Shown one piece after another: positions 20,500-28,325 of a stretch of DNA of 29,879 nucleotides. Made by a program: the position numbers and the translations under genes. The DNA comes from JBFXIE01 sp050176255 (GTDB lineage: Bacteria; Pseudomonadota; Gammaproteobacteria; Burkholderiales; Burkholderiaceae_C). The stretch lies in NCBI RefSeq assembly GCF_050176255.1, contig NZ_JBFXIE010000040.1; one strand, given 5' to 3'. Under the pieces are notes generated by a model that saw nothing but the letters and a program-made list of their open reading frames with translations, was not told the DNA's origin and did no database searches. Positions within the stretch are counted from its first letter, which is position 1. Every line of letters starts with the position of its first letter.

Positions 20500-22713
20500 T
20501 CAAAGCGCGGCCACGGCGGCGCGCAGTTCTGGCTCGCCCAGGATCTCGGAGAACACCACCGGCGCCTTGCCCGGCGCGTGCAGCACGTACACCGGCACGC
20601 CGCTGCGGCCCAGTTGCGCCAGCGCGGCGGTGATGGCGGGGTCGCGCCGCGTCCAGTCGGCGCGCAGCAGGGCCACGTTTTTGGCGGCAAAGTCTTGCAG
20701 CACCGCCGGGCGGGCCAGCGTGGTGTTCTTGTTGTACTGGCAGGTCACGCACCAGGCGGCGGTGTAGTCCACAAACACCGGGCGGCCCTGGGCCACCAGC
20801 TCGTCGGCCAAACCAGGGCGCCAGGGCTGCCAGGATGTGGCGCTGGCCGCGTCGCCCGGCGTGGCAGCAGCGCTGGGCAGGCTTTCCATTTTGATGACAA
20901 AAGGCCCCCAAACCCAGACGAAATAAGCGCAGGCAGCTATTGAAAGCGGAGCAACAACGGCCCGCGTAAAGCCGCGCAGCGTGAGGGCCCACACGGTCAT
21001 CGCCAGCAGTACCAGCAACGCCAGCAGCGCCGCGGCGCCGTTAATGCCGCTTTGCTGGCCCAGCACCCACACCAGCCACACCACGGTGGCAAACATGGGA
21101 AAGGCAAAAAACCGGCGCAGCGTGTCCATCCAGGCGCCCGGCCGCGGCAGCAGGCGGGCAAACGCCGGTAGCCAGCTGGCCAGCAGGTAGGGCAGAGCCA
21201 GGCCCAGGCCCAGCGCCGCAAAGATGGCCAGCGCCTGCCCAGCGGGCAGTGTGGCCGTGAGGCCCAGCGACGCACCCATGAACGGCGCCGTGCACGGCGA
21301 GGCCACGGCCACGGCCAGCACGCCGGTCAAAAACGCGTCCAGCACCGGGTGGCGTGCCTGCAGGCCCGCCAGCGACGAGGGCAGCATGCGCCCAAACTCG
21401 AACACGCCCGCCAGGTTCAGCCCGATCAGCGTGAACAGCGCCGCCAGCGATGCCACCACCGCTGGCGACTGCAGCTGAAAGCCCCAGCCCACGGCCTCGC
21501 CCGCGGTGCGCAGGCCCAGCATCAGCGCGCCCAGCAGCAAAAACGACAGCACCACCCCCGCGGTGTAGGCCAGCCCGCCGATGCGGTGGGCGCGCTGGTT
21601 TTGCGCATGGCGGGCAAAGCCCATCACCTTGATCGCCAGCACCGGGAACACGCAGGGCATCAGGTTCAGGATCAGCCCGCCCAGCAAGGCGCCGGCCAGC
21701 GCGGCCAGCCAGGCGCCCAGCGGCGCGGGCGTTGTTGCAGCCAGGGGTGGCACTGCGGCGTTGGCATTGGCGGCGTTGGCCTTGAGCGCGGCCTCCAGCG
21801 CGGGGGACACGCCCGTCAGCGCCGCCACGGCGGGCCAGCCGCCCGGCACGGGCAGCTCGGCACGCCAGCCCTGGCCGCCGTGGGCCAGCACCACCGGCAT
21901 GGGCACGGGCCCGTCGCTGCGCTGGGGCGACAGCGGCAGGCGCGCCGTCCACACCGCGCCGTCCCATTGCTGCGTGGGCGTGGCGGCGGTCTCCACCACG
22001 CCCGTGGTCTCGGGGAACACCTCCAGCGTCTGGCCCTGCAGCGCCTCGGGCAGGCCGGCCACGCGCAGCAGCACGGCATTGCCCTGAACCTGTGCGCTGC
22101 TGCCCTCTTGCGCGGGCAGGTCGCGCGGGTGGGCCGCGGCGGCGGCATCGAACGCGGCGGCGTGCAGCGCCGTCGTGCCCTGCAGGGGCAGGCGCAGCGT
22201 GAAGCTGCCTTCCTCGGGGATGCATTCCTTACGGCACACCAGCCACGACGCCTTGAGCTGGAAGGTCGCTTCCTTGGCCAGCGGGCCGGGGTTGAAGGCC
22301 GGGGAGACGGTCATGGGCACGGGCAGCAGCACCTGGCCCTCGTAGCCGTAATTGGCCAGGTTGCCCAGCGGAATCTTTTGGGGCACGGGCCAGGCGACCT
22401 CGTCCGCGGTGATGCCTGCCGGCAGCTGCCACTCCAGCTGCGTGGGCAGGCCGGAGTCGCCCGGGTTCTTCCAGTAGGTGTGCCACTCGGGCTGGTGCGT
22501 GATTTGCAGGCCCAGCCACAGCGGCTTGCCCGGCCCCACGCCGTCAGGCGCCTGCGCCACCAGCTCGGCGCGCACATGCGGCGTGGTGACGACGCTGCTG
22601 GCCGCAGACCCCGAAGTTTTCAGGTTGATTTGTGCGTTGGCGCCCGTGGGTAAAGCGCTGGCAGCTATCAAAAAAAGAGTGATGAGCCAGGACGGCAAAA
22701 AAGTGTGTCGCAT
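20500..22713 (-). CDS. dsbD: protein-disulfide reductase, DsbD/ScsB type
   Basis: It carries electrons from cytoplasmic thioredoxin across the inner membrane to periplasmic thiol proteins. The 737-residue chain has a signal peptide (1-28, ending GANAQ). The periplasmic alpha domain is of the ScsB kind (WHTYWKNPGDSG, and the Cys pair in VCRKECIPEEG near residue 165). The eight-helix membrane domain has its redox Cys in LMPCVFPVLAIKVMGF and ASPCTAPFMGASLG. A C-terminal thioredoxin domain carries VDYTAAWCVTCQYNK (CVTC about 655-658). All six redox Cys are present. The alpha domain and the CRKEC motif point to ScsB-like rather than classical E. coli DsbD. Both the signal core LIAASA (copy R8) and a late helix, PLSIAACAYFVWVWGPF (copy R7), are encoded by the dispersed repeat. 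Confidence 0.94.
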   Translation of the reverse strand: MRHTFLPSWLITLFLIAASALPTGANAQINLKTSGSAASSVVTTPHVRAELVAQAPDGVGPGKPLWLGLQITHQPEWHTYWKNPGDSGLPTQLEWQLPAGITADEVAWPVPQKIPLGNLANYGYEGQVLLPVPMTVSPAFNPGPLAKEATFQLKASWLVCRKECIPEEGSFTLRLPLQGTTALHAAAFDAAAAAHPRDLPAQEGSSAQVQGNAVLLRVAGLPEALQGQTLEVFPETTGVVETAATPTQQWDGAVWTARLPLSPQRSDGPVPMPVVLAHGGQGWRAELPVPGGWPAVAALTGVSPALEAALKANAANANAAVPPLAATTPAPLGAWLAALAGALLGGLILNLMPCVFPVLAIKVMGFARHAQNQRAHRIGGLAYTAGVVLSFLLLGALMLGLRTAGEAVGWGFQLQSPAVVASLAALFTLIGLNLAGVFEFGRMLPSSLAGLQARHPVLDAFLTGVLAVAVASPCTAPFMGASLGLTATLPAGQALAIFAALGLGLALPYLLASWLPAFARLLPRPGAWMDTLRRFFAFPMFATVVWLVWVLGQQSGINGAAALLALLVLLAMTVWALTLRGFTRAVVAPLSIAACAYFVWVWGPFVIKMESLPSAAATPGDAASATSWQPWRPGLADELVAQGRPVFVDYTAAWCVTCQYNKNTTLARPAVLQDFAAKNVALLRADWTRRDPAITAALAQLGRSGVPVYVLHAPGKAPVVFSEILGEPELRAAVAAL
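20903..20946 (-). repeat. dispersed repeat, copy R7, inside dsbD (membrane helix)
   Basis: On the minus strand, CTTTCAATAGCTGCCTGCGC is followed by TTATTTCGTCTGGGTTTGGG and GGCCT. Its left arm and the GGGGGCCT end match R6; the centre has diverged. It reads LSIAACAYFVWVWGP in dsbD. Confidence 0.65.
22651..22676 (-). repeat. dispersed repeat, copy R8 (partial), inside dsbD signal peptide
   Basis: The minus strand reads TTTTTGATAGCTGCCAGCGC and then TTTA: the left half of the repeat, essentially unchanged. It encodes FLIAASAL. Confidence 0.75.
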
Positions 22714-22819
22714 GTCGCAAGGTGGGAGCAGTGGTGCGTGCTTTGGTTCCGGGCGCTGCAGGTTGAGGGCGCTGAATCGGCTGCGCCGTGGGGGCCGCAA
22801 TGGTAGATCGTCCACTAAG

Positions 22820-23647
22820 ATGACCCGCATGCCATATCCCTCCCGCTTTTGGGCCGAGCTGTCCGCCCGCGACTTTGCCCAGGCGCACACCACGGGCCTG
22901 GCCGCGCAGACCGTGGCGGTGCTGCCCGTGGCCGCTGTCGAGCAGCACGGGCCGCATCTGCCGCTGTCGGTGGATGCCGCGCTGCTGGCCGGCGTGATCG
23001 ACGCTGCGCTGCCGCTGCTGCCCGCCGATCTGCCCGTGCTGCTGCTGCCGCCGCAGAACGTGGGCCTGTCCACCGAGCATCTGTCCTACCCCGGCACGCT
23101 CACGCTGTCGCCCGCCACGCTGATCGCGTTGTGGACCGAGCTGGGCGCCTGCGTGGCGCGCGCGGGCATCCGCAAGCTGCTGCTGCTCAACGGCCACGGG
23201 GGCAACGTGGCGGCCATGGACATCGTGGCGCGCGAGCTGCGCCAGCGCCACGGGCTGCTGGTGTACGGCAGCAGCTGGTTCAACCTGGTGGACGACGCCA
23301 CCAATGCGCGCTTTGCCGCGCAGGAGCACCGCTTTGGCATCCACGGCGGCGAGATCGAGACGTCCATGATGCTGCACCTGGCACCCGCCACCGTGCGCAT
23401 GGAGCATGCGCGGCATTTCCACTCCACCTCGCAGGACCGCGCTGCGCGCTACGGCCTGCTGGGCAACGGCAAGAGCGCCAAGATGGGCTGGGCCATCGAG
23501 GACTACAACCCCGCGGGCGCCGTCGGCAACGCCGCGGCCGCCACGGCTGCCCAGGGACAGGCCATGGTGCAGGCCGCCGCGCGCGGGCTGGCCCAGTTGC
23601 TGGCCGAGCTGCATGCGCTGCCGCCGGAGACGGTGGCACAGCTGTAA
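22820..23647 (+). CDS. creatininase-family amidohydrolase
   Basis: A 275-residue metal-dependent hydrolase. The family metal motifs are present: VAAVEQHGPHLPLSVD near residue 38 (Glu and His ligands), LLLLNGHGGN near 120, and FGIHGGEIETSMML near 175. This fold includes creatininase and enzymes acting on cyclic amides in flavin F420, mycofactocin and riboflavin pathways; the substrate here is unknown. The start could be 22820 or 22829; neither has a clear ribosome-binding site. It is divergent from dsbD (106 bp) and converges on the PRISE-type reductase gene across repeat copy R9. No linked transporter or creatinase. Confidence 0.9.
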   Translation: MTRMPYPSRFWAELSARDFAQAHTTGLAAQTVAVLPVAAVEQHGPHLPLSVDAALLAGVIDAALPLLPADLPVLLLPPQNVGLSTEHLSYPGTLTLSPATLIALWTELGACVARAGIRKLLLLNGHGGNVAAMDIVARELRQRHGLLVYGSSWFNLVDDATNARFAAQEHRFGIHGGEIETSMMLHLAPATVRMEHARHFHSTSQDRAARYGLLGNGKSAKMGWAIEDYNPAGAVGNAAAATAAQGQAMVQAAARGLAQLLAELHALPPETVAQL

Positions 23648-23672
23648 GTGAAAAGTGGCTTTTGCGGTTGCT

Positions 23673-23697
23673 GGATAAGCGCTGAAAGCTATTGTTT
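23673..23697 (-). repeat. dispersed repeat, copy R9 (partial)
   Basis: The minus strand reads AAACAATAGCTTTCAGCGCT and then TATCC. It lies in the gap between the convergent creatininase and reductase genes and touches the reductase stop codon. Confidence 0.65.
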
Positions 23698-24808
23698 ATG
23701 TAGCTAAAGCCTGCGCCGCCGTAGGCAGCAGCCGGCGCTGCTGCAACTGGCCGAACCATTTGCGGAACATGTCCTCAGTGTCCATGCACGCATGAAAGCC
23801 CGCCTGGCGGATCTTCACCGAGCTCATGATCACCGGCGGCAGCGGGGCGGCCCTGCCGTGGTTCATCTGGAAGTCGGCGTACGTCGCGCCCTGGCCGATG
23901 AAGGCGGTCAAGTCGCGCGGCGCCGTCAGCTGGTATTTGTCCACCAGGCGCTCCCACGCGGGCTGCTGGTCGGCCAGCGCGGCGGCCAGCGACTGGGGCT
24001 CGGGCTCGCCCACGGGCATGCCCAGTGCGTCGGCAATGGTGGGCCAGACGTTCTGCCAGACGAACACGTCGCCGTTTTCCAGGTTGAAGGTCTCGTTGCG
24101 TGCGTTGGGCGATTCGGCCGCCCAGGCGCAGGCCTGGGCGATCAGGTCGGCGTCGATGGCCTGATTCACGCGCGCGGGGCCGCCGGGGTAGGCCAGCGGC
24201 AGGCCTTGTTCATGGCGCAGCCAGGCATAGACGCCGATGGCCGGGATGGGGTTCATGTGGCTGCCCGCCGCGTCGCCGAACACGATGCGCGGGCGCATGA
24301 TGGTGAAGTGCCACCGACCCTTGGCCTGGCGCTCGCGCAGGAAGTCTTCTTGCAGCCAGTAGAAGTTTTCGTGCGGGTCGCGCGGCCAGCGTTCGCGTGC
24401 GGGCACGGCGATCTGCGGGTGGATGTGCACGCCGTAGGCCTTGCCGCCCTGCATGATGGTCACGTGGCGCAGCGCGCCGCCCGGGCGGTCCAGCGGCTCG
24501 ACCACGTTGCGCAGCATTTGCAGGTTGATGCGCATCTGCTCCTGGTCGCGCCAGCCGCCCACGAGGCCCCCGGGCTGCTCGTACACGGCTGCATAGACCA
24601 CGTGGGTGATGTCGTCCCGGTTGCCCAGCGCAGCCTGGCAGGCTGCGGCATTTTGCAAATCCAGTTGCAGCGACGTGGCGCCCGCAGGCAGGGCGATGGC
24701 GCGGCGCGCCACGCCCACGGCGCGCCAGCCGGGCAGGGCCGCGAAGTGGCGCAGGCAGGCCTGGCCCACGACGCCGGTGGCGCCCACGACGAGTACGGTG
24801 TTCGTCAT
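23696..24808 (-). CDS. SDR-family reductase, PRISE (progesterone 5-beta-reductase / iridoid synthase-like) type
   Basis: A 370-residue NAD(P)H enzyme. The Rossmann motif VVGATGVVGQACLRHF is at the N-terminus. Catalytic Lys and Tyr are likely in IMQGGKAYGVH, matching the plant motif G-x-K-H-Y. The middle (ENFYWLQEDFL, TIMRPRIVFG, NPIPAIGVYAWLRHEQGLPLAYPG) follows plant PRISE enzymes, which reduce 1,4-enones, remarkably well. Bacterial relatives act on unknown carbonyl compounds. The start (24808) overlaps the stop of the binding-protein gene by 4 bp (ATGA), so it is the distal gene of the same transcript. The C-terminus LPTAAQALAT ends at repeat copy R9. Confidence 0.88.
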   Translation of the reverse strand: MTNTVLVVGATGVVGQACLRHFAALPGWRAVGVARRAIALPAGATSLQLDLQNAAACQAALGNRDDITHVVYAAVYEQPGGLVGGWRDQEQMRINLQMLRNVVEPLDRPGGALRHVTIMQGGKAYGVHIHPQIAVPARERWPRDPHENFYWLQEDFLRERQAKGRWHFTIMRPRIVFGDAAGSHMNPIPAIGVYAWLRHEQGLPLAYPGGPARVNQAIDADLIAQACAWAAESPNARNETFNLENGDVFVWQNVWPTIADALGMPVGEPEPQSLAAALADQQPAWERLVDKYQLTAPRDLTAFIGQGATYADFQMNHGRAAPLPPVIMSSVKIRQAGFHACMDTEDMFRKWFGQLQQRRLLPTAAQALAT

Positions 24809-26049
24809 TTCTTCACCAGGGGGCACTTGGACTGCGACAGGGGCAGGAACGCCTTGTCACCCGGCACGGTGGCCACGAGCTTGTAGTAGTCCCACGGGTA
24901 CTTGGACTCGGCCTGCGACTTGACCTCGAACAGGTACATGTCGTGCACCATGCGGCCGTCCTCGCGGATGCGGCCGTTCTTGGCGAAGAAGTCGTTGATG
25001 GGCGTGGCCTTCATCTTGGCCATGACCTGGGCCGTGTCGTCGGTGTTGGCGGCCTGCACGGCCTTCAGGTAATGCATGGTCGATGAATAGGCGCCCGCCT
25101 GGCTCATGTTGGGCATCTTCTTCATCTTTTCGAAGTAGCGCTTGGACCAGGCGCGCGTCTCGTCGTTCATGTCCCAGTAGAAGCCCTCGGTCAGCATCAG
25201 GCCGCCGGCGGTGCGCAGGCCGATGGCGTGGATGTCGTTGATGTACATCAGCAGGCCGGCCAGGGTCTGTTTGTTCTTGCCCGTGGTCAGGCCGAACTCG
25301 CGCGCGGCCTTGATGGTGTTCACCGTGTCGCCCCCCGCGTTGGCCAGGCCGACGACCTGGGCCTTGCTGTTTTGCGCGCTGAGCAGAAAGGAGGCAAAGT
25401 CTGTCGCGCCGATGGGGTGACGGGCCGCGCCCAGCACCTTGCCGCCCTGGGCCGTGACCACGGCGCTGGCTTGCTCCTGCAGGCTGTGGCCGAAGGCGTA
25501 GTCGGCGGTGACGAAGAACCATTCCTTGCCGCCGCGTGCGGTGATGGCGCTGGCCGTTACGTTGGCCAGGGCATAGGTGTCGTACACGTAGTGCACGGTG
25601 CTGGGCATGCACAGGTCGCCCGTCAGGCGGTCCAGGCCGGGGCCGTTGAAGATGACGACCTTCTGCTTTTGCTTGGCCACCTCCAACACCGCCAGCGCGG
25701 GCGCGGAGACGGCCACGTCCATGATGGCGTCCACCTTGCCGGTGTCGAACCATTCGCGCGCCTTGCTGGAGGCGATGTCGGCCTTGTTCTGGTGATCGGC
25801 CACCACCAGCTCGATCTTCTTGCCCGCTACCTTGCCGCCGAAGTCGTCAATGGCCATCTGGATGGCGGCGGCGCTGCCGGGGCCGGTAATGTCGGCGAAC
25901 GGGCCGTTCAGGTCGGTGAGGATGCCCAGGCGCACCACGTCGTCAGAAATCCTGGCGTCCTGGGCGGTAGCGGCGGCCGTGGCAGCCAGCAGGGCAAAGC
26001 CCGTGCACAGCGTGCGGCAGGCGCGGGTCAGGGGAGTGTGGCGGTTCAT
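24805..26049 (-). CDS. ABC transporter substrate-binding protein, Liv (branched-chain amino acid) type
   Basis: A 414-residue periplasmic binding protein of the Peripla_BP_6 family. The signal peptide ends in AAATAQD (about residue 31). The mature start RISDDVVRLGILTDLNGPFADITGPGSAAAIQMA, then VVADHQNKADIASSKAREWFDTGKVDAI, are characteristic. A strong AAGGAGA precedes the ATG at 26049. No permease or ATPase genes are in the operon, so it is an orphan or works with a distant transporter. The context (cyclase upstream, reductase downstream with a 4-bp overlap) suggests an organic acid or aromatic ligand rather than leucine. It ends SKCPLVKK. Confidence 0.93.
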   Translation of the reverse strand: MNRHTPLTRACRTLCTGFALLAATAAATAQDARISDDVVRLGILTDLNGPFADITGPGSAAAIQMAIDDFGGKVAGKKIELVVADHQNKADIASSKAREWFDTGKVDAIMDVAVSAPALAVLEVAKQKQKVVIFNGPGLDRLTGDLCMPSTVHYVYDTYALANVTASAITARGGKEWFFVTADYAFGHSLQEQASAVVTAQGGKVLGAARHPIGATDFASFLLSAQNSKAQVVGLANAGGDTVNTIKAAREFGLTTGKNKQTLAGLLMYINDIHAIGLRTAGGLMLTEGFYWDMNDETRAWSKRYFEKMKKMPNMSQAGAYSSTMHYLKAVQAANTDDTAQVMAKMKATPINDFFAKNGRIREDGRMVHDMYLFEVKSQAESKYPWDYYKLVATVPGDKAFLPLSQSKCPLVKK

Positions 26050-26084
26050 GGTGGTCTCCTTCGTTGGTATGTGTGTAGGGGAAA

Positions 26085-27173
26085 TCAGAGGGTGGCAATC
26101 GGGGTCACCGGCGAGCCCACGGCGCCCGGCAGGCGCAGCGGCGGTGCGGTGAGCAGGAAGCGGGTGCGCCCAAGGGCGTGCAGGTGGTCGGCCAGCTCCT
26201 TCAGGTACCACAGCTCGCCCAGCGGCAGGCCCAGCTTGAACAGGCAGTGCTCGTGCAGCGGCAGCACAGGGTAGGGCGCGCCGTCCTTGGGTACGCGGCG
26301 TGGCGGGTGGCGCTCCACGGCGTAGTTGTCGGCGATCAGCGCGGCGATGCCGCTGTCGGTGATCCACTGCAGCAGCTTCTCGTCGCCGCCGTCCAGCGCG
26401 GCGCAGCTGTGGTGCAGGCGGTGCGCGTCGGGCTGGCGCTGCATGGACAGCACCAGTTCGGCAAAGCCGGTGCGCAGCAGCAGCATGTCGCCGGGCTCCA
26501 CGCTGGCGCCGCTGCGCTCCATGGCGCGCATGAGTTCGTCGTAGCCGATGTCCCGAAAGTCGGTGCCGTAGGCGCGCTCCAGGTCCACCAGCACGCCGCG
26601 CCCCTGCATGCCTTTCACGGCCAGGTGCTCCACGCCCAGCGCGCGGGCCACGCTCTCGTCCGGCGCGCGGCCGGCGCAGCACACGGGCTGGTAACGCGCC
26701 GCCGCGCCGTCGCCATCGCGCGCGGGAATGCCATGGTCTTGCGGACCCAGGATGTGCTCGTGCCCGCGGTAGCCGTTGTAGTACACCGTGCGCGGCTGGC
26801 CATTGCCGTCGGGGTCGAACAGCGCGCCCACATGCGCCAGCGAGTCCCATTGCGTGGAGTACTGCAACGACAGCAGCACCTGGTCGTCGCTGACCACGTC
26901 GGTGGCGCCGGGGTACACATGGCCCAGCGGAAAGTTGACGTACGGAATGCCTTCGCGCCGCGTGGGGCGCAGTTGGGGCGGCAGGCGGCGCGCGTTCAGT
27001 GCGTTGCCGCCGGGGTAGTCCAGCGGCAGCGACAGGCACAGGCTGATGCCCTCGCGCACTTCCTGCACGCCCTTGCGCACCTGCTCGGGGCCGATCAGGT
27101 TGGTGCGGCCCAACTGGTCGTCGGGCCCGAAGTCACCCCAGTTGGAGCCTGCGGGGCGTTGTCTCCATCGCAT
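26085..27173 (-). CDS. cyclase-family (kynurenine formamidase-like fold) hydrolase
   Basis: A 362-residue protein of the Cyclase family (PF04199 fold). Landmarks are LSLPLDYPGGNALN, QYSTQWDSLAHVGALFD (metal-binding His/Asp), GRGVLVDLERAYG, GDMLLLRTGFAEL, DNYAVERHPP, LHEHCLFKLGLPLGELWYLKELA and the end GSPVTPIATL, typical of the longer subfamily. The family includes kynurenine formamidase and isatin hydrolase; the substrate is unknown. The start at 27173 has GGAGA about 8 bases upstream. It precedes the binding-protein gene by 35 bp and is probably the first gene of that three-gene unit. Confidence 0.9.
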   Translation of the reverse strand: MRWRQRPAGSNWGDFGPDDQLGRTNLIGPEQVRKGVQEVREGISLCLSLPLDYPGGNALNARRLPPQLRPTRREGIPYVNFPLGHVYPGATDVVSDDQVLLSLQYSTQWDSLAHVGALFDPDGNGQPRTVYYNGYRGHEHILGPQDHGIPARDGDGAAARYQPVCCAGRAPDESVARALGVEHLAVKGMQGRGVLVDLERAYGTDFRDIGYDELMRAMERSGASVEPGDMLLLRTGFAELVLSMQRQPDAHRLHHSCAALDGGDEKLLQWITDSGIAALIADNYAVERHPPRRVPKDGAPYPVLPLHEHCLFKLGLPLGELWYLKELADHLHALGRTRFLLTAPPLRLPGAVGSPVTPIATL

Positions 27174-27347
27174 ATTGGTGTCTCCAGCGCCGCGGATGGG
27201 TGCGGCTTGGAAGCAATGGTGTTGGCGCAGGCAGGGCTGCGTCAAACACCGCGATGAAAGTTTTGTTGGTTGAAATCACCTGCCGGGAAAACCCTGGCGT
27301 TCTCAGGCTGGCCTCGTGCAGCGTGTTTTGCAGGTCGAAACCCGCAG

Positions 27348-28325
27348 TCACTGCCCCATCAGTACCCGGGCGAACAACGCCGCATCCACATTACCGCCCG
27401 TGAGCGGCAGGCCCACGCACTGGCCGCGCAGGGCTTCACGCTCCTGCAGCGCGGCAGCCAGTGCCGCCGCGCCCGCGCCCTCGGCGACGTTGTGGGTGTC
27501 CGTGAACAGCGCGCGCATGGCTGCGGCAACCTCGTCATCGCTGACCTGCACCATCCGGTCCAGTTCAGGCAGCAGCACGGCCAATGCGTCCGGGTCGGCC
27601 GTGCGCACCGCCAGGCCGTCGGCGATCTGCGTGCTGACGGGCGACGCCACCACATGGCCCGCGGCGAACGAGTCGGCATAGGTGGTGGCGTGGCAGCTCA
27701 CCACGCCCACCAGGCGCACTCCATGTCCCAGTGCCCGCTTGGCCGCCACGGCAGCGCAGGCGCCGGAGCCCAGGCCGATGGGCACATAGGCGACGTCCAT
27801 GTGCGGCACGGCGCGCAGGAACTCCCACCAGTAGGTGGCCACGCCGCGCACCAGGTCGGGGTGGTAGCTGGGCACCATGTGGGCGCCGCGTTCGGCGGCC
27901 AGTTGCAGGGCGTGCTCGCGGGCGGCCTGGAAGTCGTCGCCGTGTTCCACCAGGTTCACGCCCAGTGCGCGCATGGCCGCGTTCTTCTCCACCGAATTGC
28001 CATGCGGCACGACGATGGTGCAGGCCACGCCATGGCGTCGCGCGGCCCAGCCGATGCTCTGGCCGTGGTTGCCGCGCGTGGCGCTGATGACCTCGTGCGG
28101 CAGCTTTCCGTGCTGCGCCAGCTGGTCGAAGTACGTCAGGCCGCCGCGGATCTTGAACGCGCCCACCGGGTTGTGGTTCTCGTGCTTGAGCCAGCACTCC
28201 GTGCCGAGCCGCTCGCCCAACAGACCCCAGCGGTACTGCGGCGTGGGCGGGAACTCCTGGCAAACGGTGCGTGCCGCGGCTTCGATGTCGGCCAGCGTGG
28301 GCAGCGGTGCTGCGGCGCGCGTCAC
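27348..28325 (-). CDS. threonine dehydratase-like PLP enzyme (fold type II)
   Basis: A 325-residue PLP-dependent lyase of the serine/threonine dehydratase family. The PLP Lys is in NPVGAFKIRGG near residue 49. SATRGNHGQSIGWAA binds the substrate carboxylate, and PIGLGSGACAAVAA is the phosphate loop. GLPLTGGNVDAALF at the C-terminus completes the pocket. There is no ACT regulatory domain, so it is catabolic or acts on an unusual hydroxyamino acid (hydroxyectoine-type enzymes look similar). The start is a GTG at 28325 overlapping the phzF stop by 4 bp (GTGA); no ATG is available. It forms a coupled pair with the PhzF gene and is 174 bp upstream of the cyclase gene. Confidence 0.88.
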   Translation of the reverse strand: MTRAAAPLPTLADIEAAARTVCQEFPPTPQYRWGLLGERLGTECWLKHENHNPVGAFKIRGGLTYFDQLAQHGKLPHEVISATRGNHGQSIGWAARRHGVACTIVVPHGNSVEKNAAMRALGVNLVEHGDDFQAAREHALQLAAERGAHMVPSYHPDLVRGVATYWWEFLRAVPHMDVAYVPIGLGSGACAAVAAKRALGHGVRLVGVVSCHATTYADSFAAGHVVASPVSTQIADGLAVRTADPDALAVLLPELDRMVQVSDDEVAAAMRALFTDTHNVAEGAGAAALAAALQEREALRGQCVGLPLTGGNVDAALFARVLMGQ

